Shown piece after piece: positions 1 through 7,423 of a DNA stretch of 64,000 nt. The number at the start of each line of letters is the position of its first letter. Position 1 is the stretch's first letter. This DNA comes from Anaerolineae bacterium (GTDB taxonomy: Bacteria; Chloroflexota; Anaerolineae; Aggregatilineales; Phototrophicaceae). The stretch lies in NCBI GenBank assembly GCA_022822305.1, contig JAJEBY010000013.1, positions 62,001-126,000 on the forward strand, read 5' to 3'. The notes beneath the pieces are model-generated. The model had not been told where the DNA came from and made no database searches. It saw only the letters and a list, made by a program, of their open reading frames with translations. Made by a program: the position numbers and the translations under genes.

Positions 1-1
1 C

Positions 2-562
2 GCCGTCTTCATGGCTGGATACTCCCTGCTGGAGCAGCGCATGGCCGGCTTGAACTCGTCGGTGCTGTCCTATATGGAGCGGAGCGAGACGCCGCTTTAC
101 ATTGATGTCGGGCCATTCCTCGGCCAGCTGGACGGCGCGCAGGTAGACAGGCTGCTTAGCATCGCTGATGTGGCGATGATGACGGACGAGGAGATTCAAT
201 TCGTCGCCGATGGCGAAAGCGATATTGATGCCTGCCGCCGCTTGCTGGAACGCTATTCGCATCTGCAGATCGTGATCAAGCTGGGGGCGGCCGGCTGTCA
301 TTTGCTGGCGCGCGAGCTGGATCTGCCTTGCCCGGGCTTCGCGGTCGATCTGGTCGATACCATCGGCGCGGGCGACGCCTTTGACGCCGCCTTTATCTGG
401 GCGCAGCTGCATGGCTACAGTCCGGCCGAATGTGGTACGATTGCCAACGCTATGGGAGCGGCGCAGATCTCGCGCGCCGGCGCGGGACGCAACGCGCCTA
501 CCGAGGCGGACGTACAGAGCATTTTGAACGCGAACGAAACGGGGATTCAACTATCATGCTGA
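2..562 (+). CDS. PfkB-family carbohydrate kinase, C-terminal part (5' end outside window)
   Basis: The frame is open from the first bases, so the start lies upstream and about 186 C-terminal residues are visible. The DTIGAGDAFDAAF segment near nt 355-395 is PfkB signature 2; its GAGD Asp is the catalytic base that activates the sugar hydroxyl for ATP-dependent phosphorylation. The preceding 'IVIKLGAAGCHL' strand matches the ribokinase fold. The substrate (ribose, fructose, a nucleoside or another sugar) cannot be read without the N-terminal half. The stop overlaps the start of the YjbQ gene by 7 nt, so the two are probably translated together. The nearby nucleoside hydrolase would fit a ribose or nucleoside substrate, but that is only inference. 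Confidence 0.88.
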   Translation, partial: AVFMAGYSLLEQRMAGLNSSVLSYMERSETPLYIDVGPFLGQLDGAQVDRLLSIADVAMMTDEEIQFVADGESDIDACRRLLERYSHLQIVIKLGAAGCHLLARELDLPCPGFAVDLVDTIGAGDAFDAAFIWAQLHGYSPAECGTIANAMGAAQISRAGAGRNAPTEADVQSILNANETGIQLSC

Positions 563-963
563 TTACGGTCAAACTGGATACGCCCAAGGGCGACGCGCTG
601 ATTGACATTACCGAGCAAATCCGAGCAGTCGTGAGCGAAAGCGGCGTGCAATCGGGGCTCTGCGCGGTGATCGTGCCGCATACCACCGCCGCCGTCACCA
701 TCAACTCGGGCATGGATCCGGCCACTCCCGATGATATCCTGGCCGATCTTAAGCGGCTGGTGCCGACGCGGGTCGATTTCATCCATCAGTACGACACGCC
801 GGCTGACGCCGCCGGGCATATCAAAGCCAGCTTGATCGGCAACAGCCTGACGCTGCCGATTGACGAGGGCGCGCTGTTGGTCGGCTGGTCGCAGAATATC
901 ATGTTCTACGAATTTGACGGGCCGCGCAGCCGTCAGGTCCAGGTCAAGATCATCGCGGGTTGA
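556..963 (+). CDS. YjbQ/UPF0047 family protein
   Basis: The product is 135 residues, the usual length of this single-domain family. Diagnostic segments are HTTAAVTINSG near residues 37-47, a conserved His in the DFIHQYDTP region, GHIKASLIGNS, and the C-terminal GxWQ-like stretch (LVGWSQNIMFYEFDGPRSRQ). Members fold as a small beta-rich trimer; some have weak thiamine-phosphate synthase activity, but the physiological role is unsettled. The ATG at 556 is chosen because the family begins directly with this beta strand (MLITVKL); upstream sequence in this frame belongs to the kinase gene. The overlap with the kinase stop indicates translational coupling. Confidence 0.9.
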   Translation: MLITVKLDTPKGDALIDITEQIRAVVSESGVQSGLCAVIVPHTTAAVTINSGMDPATPDDILADLKRLVPTRVDFIHQYDTPADAAGHIKASLIGNSLTLPIDEGALLVGWSQNIMFYEFDGPRSRQVQVKIIAG

Positions 964-1009
964 CGTGTATATTTTGCTGCCAAGAACATGACGTAAAGAG
1001 AGGATCGGG

Positions 1010-1393
1010 ATGGAAAAGCAAAAAGTGGAGCAGATGCGATTTCACGGCGCGCCAGTATTAGCGCGAATTGGACGCTGTCGCACGCAGCTAACGATCTTTC
1101 AAGTTGTTGGGCATGTGGTCATTTGGCTGGCTGTTTCGGTTGTCACCTTGGGGATCGGCGCGCTGCTTTGGCCCTACGCCGCAGCCAAGCTGATTTTGGA
1201 ATCGATTGTAATTGTCGGCGATGACGGCAGAGCCAATGCGACTTTGCGCTGCAACTTTGGATTCAGCGAACAGATTGGGCATGCTGCATTGTGGCTGATT
1301 GTGATTGCGCTTACCGGAGGAATCGCAGGATTCTGTTATCTCTTTGGCGTGGCTCATTTTGTGCTTAACCGCACCGATATGATTTCGGCTTAG
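1010..1393 (+). CDS. Small membrane protein with internal duplication (DUF6693-like)
   Basis: The product is 127 residues with two hydrophobic segments, about residues 33-60 and 92-118. They look like an internal repeat: each begins with a V/I-GH-xxxWL motif followed by a small-residue T(L/G)GI stretch and an aromatic-rich end. This resembles the small DUF6693-type membrane proteins, though I make that assignment from memory of the pattern. No catalytic motif is visible and function is unknown. An AGAGAGGAT ribosome site precedes the ATG. It sits 46 nt after the YjbQ gene and 22 nt before the nucleoside hydrolase, so the four genes could be one transcript. Confidence 0.65.
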   Translation: MEKQKVEQMRFHGAPVLARIGRCRTQLTIFQVVGHVVIWLAVSVVTLGIGALLWPYAAAKLILESIVIVGDDGRANATLRCNFGFSEQIGHAALWLIVIALTGGIAGFCYLFGVAHFVLNRTDMISA

Positions 1394-1415
1394 GCCGAAC
1401 GAGAGGCGGCTCTGA

Positions 1416-2360
1416 ATGCCCAGAAAAATCATCATCGACACCGATCCCGGCGTCGACGACACCATGGCGATCTTCTTCGCCTTGTGCTCGCCCGAGCTTG
1501 ACGTCATCGGTCTGACCACTATTTTCGGCAATGTGCATACCGAGCTGGCGACGACAAACGCGCTGCGATTGCTGGAGATCGCGGACCGCAACGATATCCC
1601 GGTGGCGCATGGCGCTGACAATGCGCTGACCGGCCCCTACGAGGGTCCCGTGCCCTTCGTGCACGGCAGCGATGGCCAGGGCGAGATCTTCTTGCCCGAT
1701 CCGGCCGGCGCCCCCGTCGACTTGAGCGCGGCGCAATTCATCGTCGAGCGGCTGCGCGCCTGCCCGGGAGAAATCGCGCTGGCGCCGCTGGGTCCGCTGA
1801 CCAATATCGCGTTGGCGCTGCGGCTGGAACCGCGCATCACCGAATGGGTTGATGAAGTGGTGCTGATGGGCGGCAATGCGCTCGTGCCCGGCAATGCCAG
1901 CCCGGCCGGCGAAGCCAATATCCGCAACGATCCTGAAGCCGCCGATCTGGTTTTCGGCGCCGATTGGCAGGTGACCATGGTCGGTCTCGATGTCACGCTC
2001 AAGGTGCATATGACGCCCGACGACATCGCCGATTATGCGACGCACGGCAACCCGATGTCGGATCATATCACCCGCGTCTTGCCGCATTACCGCAACTATT
2101 TCGAATCCAACTATCCCGCCAAAGGCATCTTCGTACACGATTCCAGCGCCATCGCCTACCTGATTGATCCCGCGCTGTTCACGGTCGAGCGCTGGCCCAT
2201 CCGCGTCGGCGCGCAGGGTCTGGGGCGGGGCAAAACCTGGCCCGGAATCGGCAAATTCCTGCGGCCGCCCTGGCAGAATCGCCCGCTGGTGAATGTCTGC
2301 GTCGATGTTGATGGGCGGGGCGTGGTCGAGCTGGAAGCGGAGCGGCTGCGCCGGGCTTAA
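1416..2360 (+). CDS. Inosine/uridine-preferring nucleoside hydrolase family protein
   Basis: The product is 314 residues. The N-terminal IIIDTDPGVDD motif (residues 5-15) holds the Asp cluster that binds Ca2+ and activates water. A conserved GNVH strand follows near residue 45 and the C-terminal VHDSSAIAYLIDP segment supplies the active-site His and Asp. The family cleaves the N-glycosidic bond of nucleosides to free base and ribose in the cytoplasm; specificity is not predictable here. The ATG at 1416 directly precedes the beta1-Asp motif. With the sugar kinase upstream this fits nucleoside salvage. A strong hairpin follows the stop. Confidence 0.93.
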   Translation: MPRKIIIDTDPGVDDTMAIFFALCSPELDVIGLTTIFGNVHTELATTNALRLLEIADRNDIPVAHGADNALTGPYEGPVPFVHGSDGQGEIFLPDPAGAPVDLSAAQFIVERLRACPGEIALAPLGPLTNIALALRLEPRITEWVDEVVLMGGNALVPGNASPAGEANIRNDPEAADLVFGADWQVTMVGLDVTLKVHMTPDDIADYATHGNPMSDHITRVLPHYRNYFESNYPAKGIFVHDSSAIAYLIDPALFTVERWPIRVGAQGLGRGKTWPGIGKFLRPPWQNRPLVNVCVDVDGRGVVELEAERLRRA

Positions 2361-2808
2361 GCATGGCCCGACCCTCACCCCAAACCCCTCTCCCATGAAG
2401 GGAGAGGGGCTTAGTTCAACTTGACGTGTTACGTGGGCGAGCTGAATGGTCGCGCCAGTGAATATCGAGCGTAGCCGGGCGTCTCGGCGAGACTTCCCTA
2501 CATGCGTTCGGGCTTTGGCGGACGAGCTGATAGTTTGCCCCTAGTTGCCTTTGCGTGCTGGTGGGCGACTCACAGAGTCGCCCCTACACGGCTTTCCCGA
2601 AAATGCGGATTCACGACCGTATGGCTTCAATCGACCTGCGAAACGCTTCAGAAACAGACTCGCTCAACGCGAAAATCACAGAATCAACGGCGATTCTGCG
2701 TAACATGGCTCCCCTCCTCCCCTTGTGGGAGAAGGGGCCGGGGGATGAGGGGTGGCTGCGTTCAAAGCGGGCGCGCCTGCCGCGAGACGGTCTGCGCGCG
2801 CTGCCGGC
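2361..2808. repeat. Intergenic block with C-rich and REP-like repeats
   Basis: This 448-base gap has no convincing gene. It holds a perfect 10-bp hairpin (arms 2385-2394 and 2400-2409, CCCCTCTCCC with a 5-base loop) that could also end the nucleoside-hydrolase transcript. A degenerate GGGCGTCTC palindrome lies at about 2474-2503, a good GGGCGACTC/GAGTCGCCC palindrome at 2563-2583 followed by CCTACA, and a second C-rich/G-rich element at about 2707-2757. Open frames here are low-complexity translations of these repeats. Confidence 0.75.
2385..2409 (+). terminator. Hairpin after nucleoside hydrolase (terminator or C-rich repeat)
   Basis: Perfect inverted repeat CCCCTCTCCC / GGGAGAGGGG with loop ATGAA, 25 nt after the stop codon. 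There is no strong T-run, only CTTAGTTC, and the same hairpin type recurs in other gaps. It may be a repeat that also works as a terminator. Confidence 0.5.
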
Positions 2809-3972
2809 TCAGTCGCGGAAGATCTGCTGCATGACCACGAATTCGTTGAAGAGCATCCACTCGGCTTCAATCTTGCCATCGACTATTTGATGCTGCGTGA
2901 TGCCCCACATGCTGATGGGCCGGTTGGTCGGCTCTCCATAGATGCCGTTGCCCTTATGCGTGCCCTGGATGTTCCAGCGCACTGACACCAGATAGCCATC
3001 GTCATCGTTGCCCATCCAGTAAACTTCATCGACCCGCATCGCCAGATCGGGGAACATGGCCAGGATCGACAAAATGAACGACTGATAATCGCCGCGCCCC
3101 TGGATGCTGCGCCCGGTCGAACCGATGAATTGCAGCGAGGGGTGGTGAGACAGCCGCACATCGGCAAGACAGCGCCGATTCCAGATATTGTGATAAATGC
3201 GGCGGATGAATTCCTCGACATCAAATCCCGAGGCGTTGCTCGGCAGCAGGTATTGGGGTCTGTCTTGGCCGGCCTGACGCTCCGCTTCGCCGGCGCGGGC
3301 GCCGTGGAAGGCGCCGCTATCCATTTCGTTGCCGAATTTGCGCGCCATCTCCCGCAGGTCAAAGCCCAGCTGGTGAATCATGCTGGCGGTGTCATATATG
3401 ACCCACTCGGCGAACATCTCATTCTCGAGCGAGGAACAATTGGCGATGCACCAGCAGAGTACGCGCCTGCCCGTGGGCGGACCATATTTTGAATAGCCGG
3501 TGTTGGTGCCGGCGATCACCGTGCGGTGCGAGGTATGGAAGCCTTTTTCATCGTCGCCCGCCCAGATGATCTCGTCGGCGAAGAGACGAATATCGGGAAA
3601 GGCATTGATGGTATGCACGGTATCGGCCACGATCTTGTCGCGACCGTATTGCAGTCCATAATCATCATAGACAATTGCGTTGTGGCGGTAGGTGCTGTAG
3701 ATATAGCCGATATCCTTCTCTTCCCAGCAGCGGTGGGTGATGCGCACGATCCAGTCGATGATATCGACATAATGGTCTTCGTAACCCCGCATGCTCTGAA
3801 TGCGCTCGGTACGCGGGTTGCGCAGCATTTGGTCGGTGCCGCCGCTGGCCTTGAGCGAGATGGAGAAGTCCGTCGGCATTATGGGCCTATCGGCCGGCGT
3901 TCGGGGTTTTACGGCTGCTTTTGCGCTGCTTTTGGCTTCCGTTGCCGCAGCGGGTTTTTCTTTCTGCGCCAT
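2809..3972 (-). CDS. Tandem SnoaL-like (NTF2-fold) protein
   Basis: The product is 387 residues and holds two related SnoaL-like domains, about residues 60-190 and 235-375. Each has an HxxW/N-WxxR helix, a 'WAGDDEKGF' or 'WMGNDDDGY' strand and a final 'AEWVIYD' or 'AEWMLFNE' strand. SnoaL-like proteins include polyketide cyclases and ester cyclases but also many uncharacterised NTF2-fold enzymes; the substrate is unknown. A charged Ala/Lys-rich N-terminus precedes them. The ATG at 3972 is chosen over an upstream in-frame ATG (4065) because GGGAGCG lies 8 nt before it and upstream residues are unlike the family. Two different SnoaL copies in one chain suggest an internal pseudodimer. Confidence 0.8.
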   Translation of the reverse strand: MAQKEKPAAATEAKSSAKAAVKPRTPADRPIMPTDFSISLKASGGTDQMLRNPRTERIQSMRGYEDHYVDIIDWIVRITHRCWEEKDIGYIYSTYRHNAIVYDDYGLQYGRDKIVADTVHTINAFPDIRLFADEIIWAGDDEKGFHTSHRTVIAGTNTGYSKYGPPTGRRVLCWCIANCSSLENEMFAEWVIYDTASMIHQLGFDLREMARKFGNEMDSGAFHGARAGEAERQAGQDRPQYLLPSNASGFDVEEFIRRIYHNIWNRRCLADVRLSHHPSLQFIGSTGRSIQGRGDYQSFILSILAMFPDLAMRVDEVYWMGNDDDGYLVSVRWNIQGTHKGNGIYGEPTNRPISMWGITQHQIVDGKIEAEWMLFNEFVVMQQIFRD

Positions 3973-4511
3973 GATTATCGCTCCCGTGAAATCAAGTCCT
4001 GACGTTGCTGATGATAACGCATCACGAAATCCAATCCCATTTGCCGGGTGTTGCGCACGCGACAAGGCTGAAGGACATTGGGCGCTGGCGGGCGACCCAA
4101 TGGGTCGCCCCTACAGGGCTTGTCCGGTAATTCACCTGGGCAGCGCCTGGTTTTACCCCACCCCCCGTCCCCCTCCCGGTCTACCCCCCCCCCCCCTCAA
4201 TCCCCCCATATGAATGGGGGGAAGCTGGTTTCGCATTAAAACATCTTGGGATTTATGATGATTCATAGTGTTCATGATCGGTCGATATTAGCGAGCTTCA
4301 GTAGCGCTAGCTCCCCCTCTCTGATGCTTCGGAGAGGGAGCCGGGAGGTGAGGTAGACCCGCGCGAGCGTGATGACTTAGCGGACAAGGCATACAATGTG
4401 TTCTGCGCTGGCGGGCGACCCAATGGGTCGCCCCTACAACGTCTTTTGTAATGGCGCGCGACTTATCGGGCCCCTGCATTGTTTTCGATCCTTTGTAGCC
4501 CTGGGGTTCAA
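3973..4511. repeat. Intergenic block with two near-identical REP-like palindromes and C-rich repeats
   Basis: No gene is seen in this 539-base gap. Two almost identical palindromes, GGGCGACCCA/TGGGTCGCCC, occur at 4090-4110 and 4413-4433. Both are preceded by GCGCTGGC and followed by CCTACA. Between them are C-rich elements at about 4151-4225 (including a run of 14 C bases) and 4310-4355, each ending in a G-rich arm. The upstream part should contain the promoter of the SnoaL gene, but I see no convincing hexamers. Confidence 0.7.
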
Positions 4512-5263
4512 TCAGCCCTTGACTGCGCCGGCCGCCAGACCCTTGACCAGGTGCTTCTGGAAAAGCAGGATGACCACGATGATGGGAATCGTGGCCGAGA
4601 CCGATGCCGCCGCCGCCAAGGTCAAATGACGCGGGTCCTCGCCGCCGGTGAAGCGCGATATCGCTGTCGACGCATCCTGCAAATCCAACAGGGCGTCCAG
4701 GGACTTTTCGGCGTTATGCGGATCGTTGGAATCGCTGTCGATCACCAGCGACTCGTCGTAGCGGATGCCCGCCGTTTCCAGCGCTCGCCGATAGCCGTCA
4801 TGCCGCTTGTCATCGGTCTCGAAGACTTCGGGCCGGCGCGTGAATCCGATCCGCCGATGACCCAGGGCGATCAGGTGCTCGGTCAAGAGACGCGCGCCCT
4901 GCTCGTGATCGGCGGCGACGAAGGAAATCTCATCGCCGGGCACGTAACGCGGCAGCAGGATATGCGGCATCCGCTCTTCGCGCAGCAAGCGCGATAGTTG
5001 CAGCGTTCCGCTCAGCTGCGGTCGAAATGCCCGGTATCAGCTCGGCCAGAAAATCGCTGGTCCGGTGAATCGGGTAGTTGACGACCAGGCCGATCTTGTC
5101 GGTGCGCTGCCGCCGTCGATGGCTGGTAGCCGAGTTCGTTGGCCGCCTGCACGACGCGCTCGCGCGTGGCCGCGGCCACGTCATAGCGGGCGTTGAGCGC
5201 CTTGGAGACGGTTGAGCGGGATAAACCGAGTTTTTCTGAGAGAATTTTGATGGTTACCGGCAT
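4512..5263 (-). pseudogene. Decayed LacI-family regulator fused to the 3' end of an ABC sugar permease gene
   Basis: Reading leftwards from ATG 5263 (GGAAAG upstream), residues 1-50 are a LacI helix-turn-helix (VTIKILSEKLGLSRSTVSKALN). Near 5110 the frame shifts, and the effector domain continues in a second frame (DKIGLVVNYPIHRTSDFLAEL). A second shift near 5000 restores a third frame (LLREERMPHILLPRYVPGDE to LDALLDLQDASTAI). At about 4658 the LacI sequence stops and runs in frame into SRFTGGEDPRHLTLAAA, ending LVKGLAAGAVKG. That is the characteristic C-terminus of MalG-type carbohydrate ABC permeases. Two frameshifts plus a junction between unrelated domains mean no working regulator. The simplest history is deletion across a LacI-binding protein-permease operon followed by decay. 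Confidence 0.88.
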
Positions 5264-5571
5264 CAGCTTTCCAGCGAGATATGACGCAGCAAAACGACGA
5301 CCCACACTCGAAAGCGATTTCGAAACAGCGAAACTTGGATTGTGTCGGCAGTTAAGCGATTGACGCAAGCTGCTAATCGGGGTGGGCTCGGCGCTATCGG
5401 CAAATCGCGTCTGCATCGCACGGCTTTGCGGGGAGACGTTGACGCAGGGGGATGATATGAACTTCAGTTTTCTTATTGGCGTCGCCAATGGAGCAGGGGG
5501 GTCTGAAAAAGTGTTACCCCTCTCCATGGCGATGGAGAGGGGTCGGGGGTGGTGTAGGCTGCAGGGTTGAA
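5264..5571. other. Gap with strong hairpin, otherwise nothing recognised
   Basis: The 308-base gap contains a 12-bp perfect hairpin at 5516-5543 and no credible gene. Bases next to 5263 would be the old promoter region of the broken regulator. An open frame across 5264-5527 on the minus strand is only an upstream extension of the pseudogene and has no ribosome site or family match. Confidence 0.55.
5516..5543 (-). terminator. 12-bp hairpin downstream of amidohydrolase
   Basis: Perfect arms ACCCCTCTCCAT (5516-5527) and ATGGAGAGGGGT (5532-5543) with tetraloop GGCG, 28 nt past the amidohydrolase stop on the minus strand. There is no clear T-tract. It belongs to the C-rich repeat family but sits where a terminator is expected. 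Confidence 0.5.
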
Positions 5572-6795
5572 CTAGAGCGTGTTCTTGTGGATTGCCCCGT
5601 CTTTGATGATGACGCGCAGGTTTGATTCGGGCTGAGTCATCACCGACAGATCATCAAGCGGATCTCCATCCATCACCAGCACATCAGCGGCTGCGCCGGC
5701 GACAATTTCGCCCAGCTGCCCGGTTTTGCCCAGCAGATCTGCCGCGTTGCAGGTGGCGGCGCGCAATACCTCGAGCGCCGGGATGATCGCGCCGCGGATG
5801 GCGAACTCATCCAGCTGCCGGCGGTGCATTTGGCCTAGCAGATCGGTGCCATACGCCATCTTGACGCCGCCGCGATAAGCCATATCAAGCGAGCGTTTGC
5901 CCGCATCCAGGACATCGAAGATCTTGTTGTACAGCTCGGCCGGCAAACCCGCCTCGATGCCTTCATCCGCCAAGGCTTGATAAATCGATAAAGTCGGCAC
6001 CAGAAAGGCGTCGTTCTCAAGCAGCAGATCAATACTCTCTTCATCGGCCAGGTTGCCGTGCTCGACCGTCTTCGCCCCACAACGCAGCGCGCGATTGATG
6101 GCGCGGGCGGTATAGGCGTGCACCATGACGTAGAGATTGGCGGCTTCCGCTTCTTCCACCGCCGCGCGAATTTCTTCTTCGGAGAATTGCGTGCTGTCGA
6201 TGCGGTCGGTGGGCGAGGCCACGCCGCCGGAGACCATCAGCTTGATATGATGCGCGCCTCGGCGGACTTCTTCGCGGCATGCTTTGCGCAGGGCGGTGAC
6301 GCCATCGCAGACCCAGCCCAATCCCGGCGTATGCCAGCCATAACCGATGCCGTCATCGCCCGACGAGCGCATATCGCCGTGCCCGCCGGTCTGTGACAAG
6401 GCGTGCCCACAGAAGAAGATCCGCGGTCCGGCGATCAAGCCTTCATCGACCGCTTTGGCCAATCCCCAGTCGGCGCCGCCGCCATCCCGCACGGTAGTGA
6501 AGCCGCGCATCAGCATGCCTTCGAGGATATTCGCGGCATGGGCGGTCACATAAGCCGGCGACCAATGCCGCATGCCGGAAAGGTCGGCGGTGGCGGCAGT
6601 GACGTGCACGTGCATATCGCATAACCCGGGCATGACCACGCGGCGGCCGACATCGAGAACGTCGACGCCGTTCGCCGGCATATCCCCGCCGATAGCGCTG
6701 ACGCGTCCGTCTTCAATCAAAATGTCCGTCGCATCGCTTATAGTTCCGCCGCGCGTATCCAGCACCCGCGCGTTGCTCAAGATCAAGTTGCTCAT
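5572..6795 (-). CDS. Metal-dependent amidohydrolase (imidazolonepropionase/prolidase-like, COG1228 type)
   Basis: The product is 407 residues with the amidohydrolase TIM-barrel layout. It has an N-terminal beta-sandwich strand (NARVLDTRGGTI), the first metal motif GLCDMHVHV near residues 62-70, then KLMVSGG, VMVHAY and VEHGNL as later metal ligands, a YGTDLLG Asp strand, and a C-terminal DVLVMDGDPL sandwich strand. Such enzymes hydrolyse cyclic amides or Xaa-Pro-type dipeptides in the cytoplasm; the substrate is unknown. The ATG at 6795 has AGGAGC 7 nt upstream and a good promoter before it. It is transcribed away from the LivKGFHM transporter, so the two may share regulation from the 628-base gap between them. 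Confidence 0.9.
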   Translation of the reverse strand: MSNLILSNARVLDTRGGTISDATDILIEDGRVSAIGGDMPANGVDVLDVGRRVVMPGLCDMHVHVTAATADLSGMRHWSPAYVTAHAANILEGMLMRGFTTVRDGGGADWGLAKAVDEGLIAGPRIFFCGHALSQTGGHGDMRSSGDDGIGYGWHTPGLGWVCDGVTALRKACREEVRRGAHHIKLMVSGGVASPTDRIDSTQFSEEEIRAAVEEAEAANLYVMVHAYTARAINRALRCGAKTVEHGNLADEESIDLLLENDAFLVPTLSIYQALADEGIEAGLPAELYNKIFDVLDAGKRSLDMAYRGGVKMAYGTDLLGQMHRRQLDEFAIRGAIIPALEVLRAATCNAADLLGKTGQLGEIVAGAAADVLVMDGDPLDDLSVMTQPESNLRVIIKDGAIHKNTL

Positions 6796-6818
6796 CGGAT
6801 AGCTCCTGATATGTCTGC

Positions 6819-6847
6819 AGTATATTTTGGGACAGCTCCCAGTGTAA
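6819..6847 (-). promoter_or_regulatory. Sigma70-type promoter of the amidohydrolase with palindromic spacer
   Basis: On the minus strand TTACAC (6842-6847), a 17-base spacer and TATACT (6819-6824) predict a start near 6812, 17 nt before the ATG. The spacer itself contains TGGGA-N4-TCCCA (6828-6841), an inverted repeat placed where a bound repressor would block RNA polymerase. Confidence 0.6.
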
Positions 6848-7160
6848 CAGACGCTGACGGCCCATGACGAATAAAGGCGCGCGTTCCGTCGAAACGCCGG
6901 CGCTTCGGCAGCATATTTGGCCAAATCATACGTTTCTTCAGATTGCTCCAGCGTACAGGCTTGTTCCTCTCCAAATAGAACTTCTGCGGCAAAACGGCAT
7001 GGTCCATAGCAGTCGAAACCTTAGTGAGGCGGCGTGCTGAACAATGTCGACCTGGACTATTGAAGCCGCCGCAGATTGTATGTTTCACACTTGTCATACG
7101 TGAATTGCTGCAATTTCTGCAAGATTTCGCTTGAACAGCCAACAATATTGCACGAGTTGT

Positions 7161-7189
7161 TTGACGAACTTGCCTGCACTGGTTATACT
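7161..7189 (+). promoter_or_regulatory. Sigma70-type promoter of the LivK-type operon
   Basis: TTGACG (7161-7166), 17-base spacer, TATACT (7184-7189). The predicted start near 7196 leaves an untranslated leader of about 228 nt before the ATG at 7424, long enough to hold a regulatory RNA element. Confidence 0.65.
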
Positions 7190-7423
7190 CTGCGCCAGCG
7201 ATTTGACAGGTCGTTTTTCTTTTGTTTGTGATCGTCAACCGTCTTCGAAAAGAAGTTTTAGTTGCTCGCGCAACGCCGTGGTCTGCGAGTGCCGCAAGTC
7301 ACGAATTGGGCGAACAGAACCTCCGATGACCGTGTTGATTCAAACAGATGAAGGTAAAGGCGCTCAATCGACATCGCGCATAGTGTACGCGTTTCACAAT
7401 CTACTCAGTACAGGAGAGACAAA

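Larger units (their letters stand above)
6796..7423. promoter_or_regulatory. Divergent control region between amidohydrolase and LivK-type gene
   Basis: This 628-base region has no supported gene. It carries a minus-strand promoter for the amidohydrolase (6819-6847) and a plus-strand promoter for the transporter (7161-7189). A possible operator GTATG-N12-CATAC lies at 7078-7099, and a leader of about 228 nt runs from 7196. The open frame at 7131-7427 runs across the transporter promoter and into the LivK start and is not believable as a gene. The leader contains small inverted repeats (around 7262-7300) but I cannot match it to a known riboswitch. Confidence 0.6.

Noticed and set aside
1365-2396. 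343-codon frame on the minus strand over the nucleoside hydrolase
   Set aside because: Shadow of a GC-rich gene; composition is His/Arg/Gly-rich and has no family features.
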